A stretch of DNA of 64,000 bases. Origin: Gracilaria domingensis. Its lineage: Eukaryota > Rhodophyta > Florideophyceae > Gracilariales > Gracilariaceae. Below, one piece after another: positions 19,801 through 29,099 of the stretch (positions are counted from its first letter, which is position 1; each line of letters opens with the position of its first letter). The position numbers were made by a program, and so were the translations under genes. The stretch lies in contig VCMS01000070.1 of NCBI GenBank assembly GCA_022539475.1, positions 124,001 to 188,000 of the forward strand, written 5' to 3'. Below the pieces are notes generated by a model. That model made no database searches. It had not been told where the DNA came from and saw only the letters and a program-made list of their open reading frames with translations.

Positions 19801-19872
19801 TGGTTGCCGAGAACGGCTTTGTCAAACTGCAAAGAAGCAGTCGCAGCCTTTCTAAAACACACGCTTCGATGA
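16849..19872 (+). CDS. Gypsy-1 pol, second part: RT, RNase H, integrase, chromodomain
   Basis: This continues the frame broken at 11585. Reverse transcriptase: FVRKKSGQLRLVCDYRALN, then FSQIDLVGAYHQMRI and the catalytic YIDDVLIYS near 17587. RNase H: LATDASKHAVGATLSQ, DQELLAVM. Integrase: zinc finger HGVGHIGADKT...CRECQ; catalytic TFDFLTELP, SDRDPKV and TDGQSENMIR. Then the GPY/F module (RFIGPFTIRERLGPVTYRI), HNVFHVSKLRHY, and a chromodomain (VEQEVAEVIARKTF...YLVQFAGES...AVWLP). No lesion seen. ATG 16885 is the first Met after the junction and is not the natural start. Confidence 0.93.
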   Translation, partial: LPRSQTASAKTAMKPTVPTITYKRLRRLVKQQSCELYALRLQPPSAPSSSVECHTELAPIVDEFADVFKEELPAELPPQREHDFEINLLPGQPPPVRPVIRLSHEELNMLRNTLEELLRKGLIRPSSSPFGAPVFFVRKKSGQLRLVCDYRALNRITIPDATPLPLIDEALDQVADSTIFSQIDLVGAYHQMRIKEEDCHKTAIRTHFGSFEWRVLCFGLCNAPAAFSRLIASALRHLNGECLVLYIDDVLIYSKSVEEHKRHLREVLFALRKHRLYAKLSKCVFGVREVEFLGFTVSDKGVSAQDRLVRSVREWPTPSTLKHIQQFVGLTNFYRRFVQGYAAMIQPLTDLLRSHHFEWKPTQQSAFDRIKAALTSAPVLAHPDPSKQFVLATDASKHAVGATLSQDGHPVAYLSHRLSPAENNWDTGDQELLAVMIALRVWGPYLRGRRFLLQTDHDPIRYLQSKPKLRGRQCRWLDEIQEHSFDVIHVPGRRNIVPDALSRRPDHVPPQLHSLTATFPNLHQRVRAVYDEDRLAREVLSDSSTTSGPSSAYAHRIVTNFSLVNGLIFWRGTGSLRLYIPAGDIRDDLTQYFHGVGHIGADKTYFSASRSVYWPRMYRDILKYVRNCRECQSNKASNHPPQGLLQPLPIPNRCWEVVTFDFLTELPTSDNAFDTILVMVDKLSKMAIFIPTRKTATAQDTARLFDSHLYSKHGVPHTLVSDRDPKVASRFWQSLTQILNVRNNTSSTDHPQTDGQSENMIRTLSAMLRSCVQASPKSWDRILPTLEFEYNSARHASTRLSPFEVALGYIPHTAMTRSLEHCSDRSQAAIDYIEHRNAMATLAREHLANAIATQKYHADRSRRDVSFEPGSLVLLRADNLSLTRRSTLPKKWQPRFIGPFTIRERLGPVTYRIELPPNMRRAHNVFHVSKLRHYHNDNKGPLDVVIDNDGSVEQEVAEVIARKTFNRRVFYLVQFAGESRDDAVWLPRTALSNCKEAVAAFLKHTLR

Positions 19873-19883
19873 GGACATCTTCA

Positions 19884-19900
19884 GCGAAAGAAGGGGCGAG
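19884..19900 (+). other. Gypsy-1 polypurine tract
   Basis: GCGAAAGAAGGGGCGAG lies directly before the 3' LTR TG. Confidence 0.75.
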
Positions 19901-20164
19901 TGTAACGCAATAGTAACACAAGGAGCTACTGTCTCCTTTATCGTCACCTTCGTCCTTCACAGTGCTCGTCACAGAGCATCTTGCTCTGATGAATGTCACT
20001 GGTGGGACGTTTGTCGTTTGTAGAGAACCGACAAGCAAGACTATAAATAAAGGAGCCAGACTTGCTTTGACCTTCTGAGGAAGGAGGGAAGCAGTCACCA
20101 GCGACTTTCAACAGTCCCTGGCCCATTTGGCACTTCTACAGACAGATCTCTCGATCCTGTTACA
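19901..20164 (+). repeat. Gypsy-1 3' LTR
   Basis: Identical to 9486-9749 by eye, ending GTTACA and followed by the target duplication CCTCG. Confidence 0.92.
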
Positions 20165-20169
20165 CCTCG

Positions 20170-20840
20170 TCCACCGTCTGGCGCTGTCGATGCTGAACAC
20201 TTCCGCGTCGTCCTGTTCCTCGTCACAGCTGCTGTCCACCACGTAAGCGGATGAGTTTTCTCAACTCCCGAGATTCGTCCGAGCTGGAGATGCTCGACGA
20301 ACACGACGACGACAAGCTCGTCGGCACGTCCTCCGACGAGTTCATGCACGAGAAGCCAACGGCAGACGGCAGCGAGTTGAGTTTGGTGTTGAGGCGGGTG
20401 CACCGTGCGAATTGATGCTCGTTTAGGTCCAACACATGCACACTCGAAATGCGCGTAAACTGCAGCGTGCCGTTCTCATTGTCCGACTCGGAAGACTGTT
20501 CGGCATCCCGGGTGACACTAATAGGAGTAGGCAGGCCGTTTGGCTCACTCGCGGGTGGCGCGGATTCAACGACGAAGCGCACGCGGCGGTGGTCCAGCGG
20601 CCGCAGCACGACCTCATCGGACGGGATGCGCATCGCGGTGAAAGGACGTAATGTGGGCGGCGGTTTGCGAGCTGTGCGCGCTTGAGAATATATGCGTCTT
20701 GTGGATCGCGAGCGCGACCGCGTGGTTGGCATAAAGAACGCGTAAGCGGCGGCAGCGCGGCTTGGAGGGTGCAGCGTGGGATGCGGCAGCGGCTTGGTGC
20801 TGAGCCGCGCGGCGTCGCGCGGATAGAAGAATGACTGCAT
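20170..20840 (-). pseudogene. ARID-protein pseudogene, 5' part
   Basis: From ATG 20840 the minus strand encodes a basic N-terminus (PTTRSRSRSTRRIYSQARTA) followed by acidic/serine-rich stretches (SLSSSCSSSISSSDESRELR) and stops at 20223. In another frame, 20235-20170 encodes an acidic peptide (CDEEQDDAEVFSIDSA) that runs into the Gypsy-1 target site, so a frameshift near 20240 is likely. Same strand and order as the ARID domain at 8.7-9.0 kb, hence one gene split by Gypsy-1. A disordered, charged N-terminus fits a chromatin protein. Confidence 0.6.
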
Positions 20841-21594
20841 GACGCGAAGTAGACGGGTTTGCTCGGGATTCGTGGTTGTCTAGCATACGGTTTTTACCAA
20901 GAACGCTATAATGGTTCTATAAATTACTCACTAAGATTTAAAATAAATTAGTTTTTTGTTCTCCTATAGTTTTGTCTTAAATTAGCAAAAGTTCGCTTTA
21001 CTCGTAGAAAGACGTGGGCGCGCCCACCGGGCGCCCAGTCTTCCCTGGCCCGCCCGGCCTAGACAACTAGGCCACACCAACTAGACGAAGGTCCTTGACG
21101 AAAACGGTGCCAAACCATTGCAATACTTAAACTATCCGGTATTATCCCGTCCACGTAGTAAATTTGTTGTACTTGGAAACGTTTGGTTTGAAGTTTTGTA
21201 TCAAAAGTTTTCGCCTGAATTTGTTCGAAGTTTGAGCTCATAAAATATTGTTTGGTTGATATTGATAAGAACAAAATTGTTTTAATTTGTTTTTGTTTGA
21301 AACTGTGTATCTTTAAACATTTCCGTCTCCAATTCTAACCGTTTCTACAATTTTCCATTTTCGTTTTGCTGTTATCCGCGTGTTAAACAAAAGCCAAAAG
21401 AAACCGTCCGTACGATGTACAATTTTGTACCTCTATTTCTGCCCGCCTCCGGCTACATTGATACTAATAATTGTATGTCCGCACATATTGCCGGTCCGGT
21501 TACATCCCTAGTTCAGCGGCTCCTCCATCATCGCACGGCGTTTTTCGTCTTTGACTCACTTTTCCAGCTTCTGACGTGGGTACCTGTTTAGTTC
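20841..21594. other. Upstream region of the ARID pseudogene; no gene
   Basis: AT-rich, with one GC island at 21010-21065 containing the near-palindrome GGGCGCGCCC. Short ORFs only. It may include the old promoter of the ARID gene; no element was recognised. It ends at the Copia-2 target site. Confidence 0.4.
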
Positions 21595-21599
21595 AGAGC

Positions 21600-21884
21600 T
21601 GATACGAACAGTGTGCACGAGACAGCAGGATCCTCAGGAGAGATGTAAGTGTTGGCTTAAGACTGCTGCAGTGAGACGGAAGAACGTTTCGAGAGAGGTG
21701 AGCGCAACAGTGTCAACTGTGCGCGTGTAGAATAATTACGTAAGCATTGCATCCGTAGCTCCTCGCGTTATGTAGCTACTGTTAGACAAGGTTCTTTTAG
21801 CGAGGTTTTGGACCTGTCGCTCCATATAAAGGAGGTCGCAGACGCTGAAGTGGCGGCGACCGAAGACCAGTTATCCACTGTACA
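21600..21884 (+). repeat. Copia-2 5' LTR
   Basis: TGATACGAAC...CTGTACA. A TATA-like CCATATAAAGG is present near 21822. It is followed after 1 nt by the primer site TGGTAGCATC (21886-21895), shared with Gypsy-1. Confidence 0.93.
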
Positions 21885-21975
21885 GTGGTAGCATCGCCCC
21901 CCGCTTTGCTTTACTGAGCCGTTATCGTGCCGGAATCTTCTACGTATCTCCAGCCACTTGGTTCAGCTGTTCGAG

Positions 21976-24900
21976 ATGGATGAAGATGGCCTGAAGAAGC
22001 TGCCAAAGTTCTCCGCAAAGAGAGGGGAGTACTTCAATCTCTGGACCATGAGATTTGAAGCTGTATTAGAATCAAGAGAACTTTTGGGTTTGGTTAGGCG
22101 TGACCCCGGAGCAGATGCTCCTGCAGGGGACATTGAGGCTTTGGATGACGATACGAAGAAGAAGATCTCGAAGACGAGGATGTACCTCGTGCAGTCACTG
22201 TCGGACAAACCTTTGCGTACAATCTGTACAGAACGCCGGAATCCTTACTTGATGTACAAGAAGCTTAAGGAACGTTATGCTACTACAAACACTGCAACTA
22301 GGGTCCACATTCAGACGAAGCTTCACCAGACGAAGTACTCGGAAGCAAAGTCGATGTCAGAATATATCGATGAGCTTGAGGCAATGTTTGGCAGGTTGGA
22401 AGCAATGGATAGTGCCATTGAAGAGTCGATGCAAGTGGCAATACTCCTTTCCAGCTTTGGCAACACCAGTGATACGCCGTACGGTGCTGTTGTTTCTGCA
22501 CTCCAGACGATGTCAGACGAGGAGTTGACGTGGGACAGAGCAACTGCAAGGCTGCTCCAGGAGTATGACAGTATCGCAGTGGCTGCTAGCATGCATCCTG
22601 AATCACAGGAAACGGTTCTCGCAGAGAAGGCACTACGAGCCCGAATGAAGGGGAAATGCTTCCAATGCGGAAAGAAGGGGCACTTCAAGAGAGATTGCCC
22701 GGAGAGGAAACCTGATGAAAGCCAAAGGACGCATCGAGGTCTTGTAGCTCGGGCACAGCACGTATTTGTGATAGACTCGGGAGCAACCTGTCACATGGTT
22801 GGAGACAAAGCACTTGTTACTGGTTTCTGCAAGGTACCGCCTAGGACCATTGCCCTTGGCGATGGAAGGCTGGTGCAATCATCATTGTGCAGAGACCTTA
22901 ACATTGCTATTGTTCAACCGGAATGTGACACGGACCCAGTGCTTCACCTTAAGAACGTGTTGCATGCAGAGGATCTTGAGTGTAACCTTCTGTCCTGCTC
23001 GCAGCTGGTGCAGGACGGGTTTACTGTGAACTTCTCTGACATGAGCTGCAAAATTGTGAAGGACAGTTGCGAACTTATTGCTATGGAAAAAGGTGGCATG
23101 TATGAGTTAATTGGTGCCCCTGTGATGGCAAGAGTGTTAAAGGCGTTCGTTTCCCATGATGAAGCACTCCAGCTGTGGCACGAACGATTTGGTCACATTG
23201 GTAGGAGTACAATTCAGAGAATATCCAAAGGAGGCCTCGTGGAAGGTATGGATCTCTCTCAAGTTCCAGGTATGGAAGCGGCATGCATTCCATGCACAGA
23301 GGGTAAGATGACCCGGTTGCCTCTTGGTCACAGAAAACGAACTGACGTTGGCATCGGAGATGTGATTTACTCGGACATCTGTGGCCCAATGCAGACGTCA
23401 AGTATCGGAGGAAAAAGATATTTTGTATCCTTCATTGACAAGGCTTCTGGATTTAGAGATGTGAGACTCCTACGTGACCGGAAAGGCCTTGAGATTCAGT
23501 TCCGGTGCTTCCAACTATACTTCGAGAGGCGCACGGAGAAGAAGGTGAAACTGCTCTTCTCAGACAATGGTCCGGAATACATAGGGCTGAGAAAGTACCT
23601 TGCTGAAGTGGGAATTGAATGGGAAAACAGTGCGCCGTATGTTCCACAGCAGAATGGAGTTGCTGAACGCTTCAATCGAACTGCAATGAACATGGTGAGA
23701 GCTATGCTTTCCCACGCAGGTCTACCGCAGAGATTCTGGGCTGAGGCACTTGTCACAGCAGTACGACTCATGAACATGACTCCAACGTCGGCAGGCAATA
23801 ACAAGACACCTCGAGAAGTACTTGAAGGATCAGTACCCTACGTTGGGCACCTGCGAACTTTCGGCTGTGAAATTTGGGTCCATGAACCTAACAGAAAGAA
23901 ACTCGACAAGAAAGCAAAGCGAGGCATCCTCCTACGATCCCTGTCTCATAGGAATTACAGAATCTATGACATTGGCACTGGTGCGATCACCTTCGCGCGC
24001 CATGTGCGGATCAATGAGGCGGTCTTCCCTGGGCGTTCTATCTTCAAAACAGACTGGGCAACCGGAGTCTTATCGAGAAACCAGTTACTGGAATCAGAAA
24101 CAGACTCAGCACAGAGCACAGAACATGACACCGAGGAAGTCGCCGATGAGAATACTCTCAGTGGCGATGAGTCAGAAGGGGAATCAGGCCCAACCAATGG
24201 TCATGACCCACAGGGTACAAATGTGAATGCAGAACACGACCTCGAACAAGAATTGGTCAGCCAGGAACAATCTGGCGATGACAGTGGTAACCAAGGTTCA
24301 TTCTCAATGACCTCGAGCATGCAGGAGTTCGTTACCCACTATCCTGTACGTAGGTACCCCACGAGAGATCGTAACGCCCCATCGAGATTCTCTGAGACCC
24401 AGCACAGTGGTTTTGTCGGCCGTGATGTCACGACGACTGTGATTCCAAGCGATGTTCCGAGCGCTCTTGCTTCTGAGAACGCAATTGAATGGAGAGAAGC
24501 TATCAGGGAGGAGCTACTGAATCTGGAAAGAATGAACACCTGGGAGATTGCAAAGGTACCCCGAGGATGCAAGGTGATCGGCTCCCGCTTCGTATTCGCG
24601 ACGAAGAACAATGATGATGGCTCAATTGCAAGGTACAAAGCTCGTCTGGTAGCCAAGGGCTGCCAGCAAGGAGCAGTAGAGCAAGTCTACTCACCAGTGG
24701 TCAACTTTGAGACCGTTCGAATTGCGCTGACAATTGCCGTCAACCGTGGCTACCTTGTAGAACATTTGGACGTGAAGTCAGCGTTTCTCAACGGTTCAAT
24801 GGAAAATTCAGACCCTGTCTACATGCGACCACCCCCTGGAATACACTTCGGACTCCAACGTGGAGAGGCCCTGAAGCTGAGAAGGTCAATCTACGGACTT

Positions 24901-26049
24901 AAGCAGTCTAATGCAATATGGGGTAGCCTACTGAAATCCAAACTCCTCTCAATTGGGTTAACTCCACTGCAGTCAGACGAGTGCTTTTTCCGCTCTACAT
25001 CAGGGTCGCACACGTTATGGATTGTAGTGTATGTCGATGATATGCTTTTAATTGGGGATGATCATACTGAGATGCGAAGAGTGAAGTCCGAATGGAGCAA
25101 ATCATTTGAAGTGAAGACGGAAAGCACTGCCGCTAGCTTTTTGGGTGTACACATGGAACGTGGTAATCAACATATTACATTGCACCAGCATGCCTTTACA
25201 ATCGACATACTACGTAGGTTCAACATGCTCGATTCACGTTCTGTAGATACCCCAATGGCTTCTTCTGCGAGACCCCGTGACCTACTCGAAGGGGATTTCA
25301 TTGACTTCATCCCTGTTTACCAAGAAGCAATCGGGGCCCTCTTGTATCTGGCTGGAAGGACGAGGCCGGACATTTGCTTTGCCGTGAACATGTTAGCTCG
25401 CTCACAAGCAAGGCCTACGGTCAATCACTGGCGAGCGGTGAAAAGGATCTTTCGTTACCTTAACGGGACAAGGAATGTAGGCGTCCGCATTAGAAGATGC
25501 TCCAAGAATTCTAAATCACCTACGTTAGCGTATGTCGACGCGGATTGGGCCGGTGATGATGTTGATCGCAAGTCTACGTCAGGATTCTGCGTCTTGTTGT
25601 ATGGGTCACCCGCTGTGTGGAAAACGCTGAAGCAGAAATCGATCGCCCTGTCAACTACAGAAGCCGAATATATCGCTTTGTCTGAATGTGTGAAGGAGAT
25701 TCGCTGGATACGGTCTGTTCTGGTGGAACTTGGTATCAGTTTGCATGATGCACCCACATTGGTGATGGAAGACAACACAGGTGTACTTCACTGGACGTCA
25801 GGTGATCGCAGAGCAAAACATGTAGAGCTACGCTATCATTTCACTCGGGATGCGGCACAGAAAGGAGAGATACATCTGCAGTACTGCCCGACAGCGGGAA
25901 TGGTGGCCGATGTACTCACCAAACCTCTTTCGCAGCTATTGCACCAACAGCATTGCGTGGCAATGAGTCTGACTTCGGTGCTGTCCGTGCAAGAAGGGGC
26001 TGATACGAACAGTGTGCACGAGACAGCAGGATCCTCAGGAGAGATGTAA
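21976..26049 (+). CDS. Copia-2 Gag-Pol polyprotein
   Basis: The first ATG of the open frame is at 21976 (MDEDGLKKLPKF), giving about 1357 residues. In order: gag with SLSDKPLRTI; zinc knuckle CFQCGKKGHFKRDC near residue 227; protease VIDSGATCHMV near 266; GAG-pre-integrase HERFGHIGRST; integrase with DICGPM, FSDNGPEYIG and QQNGVAERFNR; reverse transcriptase with YVDDMLLIG near 1019 and the YGLKQSN motif; RNase H with YVDADWAGD and STTEAEYIAL. The stop lies 49 bases inside the 3' LTR. All expected catalytic residues are present. It is a canonical Ty1/copia element, close to Copia-A in gag. Confidence 0.96.
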   Translation: MDEDGLKKLPKFSAKRGEYFNLWTMRFEAVLESRELLGLVRRDPGADAPAGDIEALDDDTKKKISKTRMYLVQSLSDKPLRTICTERRNPYLMYKKLKERYATTNTATRVHIQTKLHQTKYSEAKSMSEYIDELEAMFGRLEAMDSAIEESMQVAILLSSFGNTSDTPYGAVVSALQTMSDEELTWDRATARLLQEYDSIAVAASMHPESQETVLAEKALRARMKGKCFQCGKKGHFKRDCPERKPDESQRTHRGLVARAQHVFVIDSGATCHMVGDKALVTGFCKVPPRTIALGDGRLVQSSLCRDLNIAIVQPECDTDPVLHLKNVLHAEDLECNLLSCSQLVQDGFTVNFSDMSCKIVKDSCELIAMEKGGMYELIGAPVMARVLKAFVSHDEALQLWHERFGHIGRSTIQRISKGGLVEGMDLSQVPGMEAACIPCTEGKMTRLPLGHRKRTDVGIGDVIYSDICGPMQTSSIGGKRYFVSFIDKASGFRDVRLLRDRKGLEIQFRCFQLYFERRTEKKVKLLFSDNGPEYIGLRKYLAEVGIEWENSAPYVPQQNGVAERFNRTAMNMVRAMLSHAGLPQRFWAEALVTAVRLMNMTPTSAGNNKTPREVLEGSVPYVGHLRTFGCEIWVHEPNRKKLDKKAKRGILLRSLSHRNYRIYDIGTGAITFARHVRINEAVFPGRSIFKTDWATGVLSRNQLLESETDSAQSTEHDTEEVADENTLSGDESEGESGPTNGHDPQGTNVNAEHDLEQELVSQEQSGDDSGNQGSFSMTSSMQEFVTHYPVRRYPTRDRNAPSRFSETQHSGFVGRDVTTTVIPSDVPSALASENAIEWREAIREELLNLERMNTWEIAKVPRGCKVIGSRFVFATKNNDDGSIARYKARLVAKGCQQGAVEQVYSPVVNFETVRIALTIAVNRGYLVEHLDVKSAFLNGSMENSDPVYMRPPPGIHFGLQRGEALKLRRSIYGLKQSNAIWGSLLKSKLLSIGLTPLQSDECFFRSTSGSHTLWIVVYVDDMLLIGDDHTEMRRVKSEWSKSFEVKTESTAASFLGVHMERGNQHITLHQHAFTIDILRRFNMLDSRSVDTPMASSARPRDLLEGDFIDFIPVYQEAIGALLYLAGRTRPDICFAVNMLARSQARPTVNHWRAVKRIFRYLNGTRNVGVRIRRCSKNSKSPTLAYVDADWAGDDVDRKSTSGFCVLLYGSPAVWKTLKQKSIALSTTEAEYIALSECVKEIRWIRSVLVELGISLHDAPTLVMEDNTGVLHWTSGDRRAKHVELRYHFTRDAAQKGEIHLQYCPTAGMVADVLTKPLSQLLHQQHCVAMSLTSVLSVQEGADTNSVHETAGSSGEM

Positions 26050-26285
26050 GTGTTGGCTTAAGACTGCTGCAGTGAGACGGAAGAACGTTTCGAGAGAGGT
26101 GAGCGCAACAGTGTCAACTGTGCGCGTGTAGAACAATTACGTAAGCATTGCATCCGTAGCTCCTCGCGTTATGTAGCTACTGTTAGACAAGGTTCTTTTA
26201 GCGAGGTTTTGGACCTGTCGCTCCATATAAAGGAGGTCGCAGACGCTGAAGTGGCGGCGACCGAAGACCAGTTATCCACTGTACA
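26001..26285 (+). repeat. Copia-2 3' LTR
   Basis: Second 285-bp copy; includes the last 16 codons and the stop of pol. Confidence 0.93.
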
Positions 26286-26290
26286 AGAGC

Positions 26291-28280
26291 TAGGACTAAT
26301 GCTCCGTGGTGCACCAGGGCAATTATAACTATTATATTTGCGCGGGCAGCCGAAACCGTACCCCGTGGGTAACTCTTTATTTTCAGAGCTGTCGAATGAA
26401 GAAAGGGAGGCGAAGGACTACGATCACATTCCTGCCCGTGAAAACATTTACTTAGCCAGTCTGAGTGCCTTATATGCACTCGGCTGCGACCTTGTAAGAA
26501 TAATGATCTGGCTCGTAATCAGCAGTCGGAAAAAGAATAATTCCTCCTTGAATTTGGGTAGGTTTGTATACAAGTCTATGTACTGAAGGGTATGTAGCCA
26601 GTGAATAGTACAAAACTACTGGACCCCCTGCTCCTTCAGGCCCTGGGTTAAACCGGTTCGGCAGAGGTTACGGTTTTATAAGTAGTGAACAAAACAGCAT
26701 TTGCTCCACAATAAAAAGGACAAGAACCTCGCTAAAGCTATCAGTGAAAGCATCGCGCTTCATCCATAAAGGCAGGTGGACCTTCGTCGAACAGACGACC
26801 ATAGCTGAAAAAGACCGCAGAACTAAGCGTATTCCTTGATTACACGCGAAATGTAAGGAGGAATTTTTTTTCTGGAAAATAAGGCTTGCAGCGCTTCTAA
26901 AATCCAAAAAAATGGATTATTTGTACATTGGCAATAAACTTTATTGCAGCCAATGGCAGCCGGACGCATTTGCCACGACACATGTCATCAAGTGACTGAA
27001 TAGCAAGCATGTGTTTTAAGGTCATTCTAGATGTCATTTTGGTGGTAAACGACGCGGGTCTTTACAAAACGTTTGACTTGTCTCCCATAGCAAGAAAAAA
27101 ATTGAAGGCAGAACAACAAGCCACACAAGAAGAGCAACACAAGCCTTGACACAACCAAAGAAATAAACAAAATACAACCAAAGATCTCAAATCAAAAACA
27201 GAAATGAAAAAAACTAGAGGTTGGTAACCACCAGATAAAAAAACAAACAACCAACCAATGAGAACCGTAGGCAAATTCTGTTCTCCAACATATTTCTGCG
27301 CGTCCAGCAAAAAGCGTTTACACATCTTACAAGACATCTCAAAGGTAGTAACAAATTAAAAATGAGTCTGAATTCCGCACCAAAGCTGGAATATTGCAAA
27401 AATAGTTGAGTGGCACTCATAAACCTTGACAAAGAGCTTTCCGTTTACGAAAGATGTTTCTGTAGCATCGGGTATTTTGTCAGACACCTAAATTTTAGAT
27501 AACCCTCTCGTAGGACTCAGTGGCAGTAGAAGTAATTTGTTGCACAGAATCTGATTCTCGAGGGGTCTGAGGGCGCCTTGGTCTCTTTGGGGCTTTTGAT
27601 TGAGTATAGCAGTGCTCTTTCAAATGTCTAAGCAGAGATAACGTTCGTTACGCACAGATGCTTAGATTTAGTAATACAGACCTAGATGCATTGCCCAAGA
27701 TAATGTGGAGAGGTTGAAGTTAAATAATGAATGTTGAACGCAAGGTTTTGATGGGTTGTAACAGCATTAGGCGTCTTTAGGACCCGTTATATAGTGTTTT
27801 GAACCTTTTTACATGGTTTAAAACGCAGGAAAACATAATAATTACCACTTTAACGCAGTAGTACTCCTACATGTAGAGAAATGAGGCCGGACCCAGTACA
27901 GTGTGACATCATCATTGCCCAGTTTAGCACACGTGGCATTACCTTCGGGCAATACGCGCATGCCAAGTCACGATGTGCTCTTGACTGTACTAACAGCAGT
28001 GCACCGCATCCAAATTCTGTAGTGTAGGATATAAAGCAGATGCAATAGCAATTGAAACTTGCAGAACTCCCACTTCACAGTCATCATCCGCGAAGACATT
28101 GCTGGAGTCGGCACTTTGAACGGCTTAGTCGTTACTCGAAGCTTTGTAATTTCCCCTGCAACCTCGTGTGATTTGAACTGCGTGGGTTGCACTTTTCCTC
28201 AATCAACCTACCTCAACCCTTTTTTCTTTAGTATCGTTAACAGATATCGGAAGACCGAGTATTTGTATCGGAATGCGTAA
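26291..28280. other. No recognisable gene
   Basis: AT-rich; a polar open frame at 26338-26586 has no proper ATG, and a hydrophobic minus-strand ORF at 27062-27337 faces an A-rich plus strand, so it is likely compositional. No repeat or RNA was recognised. Confidence 0.4.
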
Positions 28281-28287
28281 TCTGCGT

Positions 28288-29090
28288 TAAGGCGCTCTCT
28301 AAGACGTATTTCTTCTTCATCCGAGGAACTCGACGAGTGCTTCGCCGACTATGTTTATGAATCATTTTACGAAGACTCATCCGCGTGCCCTCGTCAACAA
28401 GTGTGCGGCGCATTGGCATTTCTGTGCCTAGCGCGATCATCTGTCTGAAACAGTCTAGGTTTATCTTGCAAGGTTCTTGAGGGATGAATTAAGGCGGTGC
28501 CTCCCGTTTCTGCCCTGCCTCTGACGAGGAACGTGATGCTTGCGTTTGCGGGATACTGTGTCTCGCGTAACTGCACAACGGTTGGGGTTGCCATAGATGT
28601 GGAATGGAGCCCGGTAATGAGAGCTTCGGAGGTCTTATCTCTTCGCGTGCGCAATGTGATTTTCCCTAACGACGTTCGAATAGACCATCCAAAAGAGAAT
28701 GTCGCCGGGGTTAACATCGAGAGCTCGAAAACTAGCCCAATGCAATGCATGGCTTTTCGAGAAGAATCTACTGTTTAACTGCTTCAGAGCTACGTGGAGT
28801 CCATTTCTGACTCTCCAAATCAGAGGCTTTTCGGGGTGTCCTACGCTCAGTACAACCATCTGTTCAAAGAAGCGGCAACATGTTTCGGAATATACTCTCA
28901 TCGCTTCACATCTCATTCTGCACGAATCGGATGGACGATATCAGACTATCTGGATGGTTCCTCGGCGCAAACGATCGCAATGATTGGAAGATGGAAATAA
29001 TTTTCTTCTCTACCTCGATATCTTACTAATGGCAGAGCAGCCGTGACAAGCATGCGAACATCAGAAAGAACGCCAAAGCTTACATATCAA
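28288..29090 (+). pseudogene. Tyrosine-recombinase (phage-integrase fold) transposon fossil
   Basis: Frame 1 (28288-28778) encodes an N-terminal helical core-binding part (ELDECFADYVYESFYEDS...), a linker KAVPPVSALPLT, and the first catalytic box VEWSPVMRASEVLSLRV, whose RASE Arg fits catalytic Arg I. Two TGA stops lie at about 28441 and 28486, the second where Trp is expected. In another frame, 28794-29000 holds the second box HSARIGWTISDYLDGSSAQ followed by IGRWK, matching the H-x-x-R and (H/W) elements. The nucleophilic Tyr lies beyond the stop and could not be placed. Such recombinases are carried by DIRS, Ngaro and Crypton elements; I see no reverse transcriptase nearby, so Crypton-like or a truncated DIRS are both possible. 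Confidence 0.6.
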
Positions 29091-29099
29091 TATTCTAAA

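Larger units (their letters stand above)
9481..20169 (+). mobile_element. Gypsy-1, complete Ty3/gypsy chromovirus with a nested copia element
   Basis: Two LTRs (9486-9749 and 19901-20164, 264 bp each) appear identical base for base and are flanked by the 5-bp target duplication CCTCG (9481-9485, 20165-20169). Inside are a primer site, gag, protease, reverse transcriptase, RNase H, integrase and chromodomain, in Ty3/gypsy order. Copia-1 is inserted at 11586-16848. Without that insert the element would be about 5.4 kb. It sits within the ARID pseudogene in the opposite orientation. Identical LTRs imply a very recent insertion, yet gag is damaged. Confidence 0.93.
21595..26290 (+). mobile_element. 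Copia-2, complete and apparently intact
   Basis: LTRs of 285 bp (21600-21884 and 26001-26285) differ at one site by eye (AGAATAATT versus AGAACAATT). AGAGC flanks both sides (21595-21599, 26286-26290). One uninterrupted polyprotein ORF, a primer site and a clean polypurine tract AAGAAGGGGC (25991-26000) are present. This is a recent insertion and the best candidate for an active element in the window. Confidence 0.95.

Noticed and set aside
20165-20169. Gypsy-1 ends extended by a sixth base of target duplication
   Set aside because: The sixth base on the right (T) equals the first LTR base on the left, so a 6-bp duplication cannot be distinguished; 5 bp is usual for the family.
27062-27337. 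Hydrophobic 91-residue minus-strand ORF with many Cys
   Set aside because: The plus strand is A-rich with CAA/AAC repeats, so the hydrophobicity follows from base composition.
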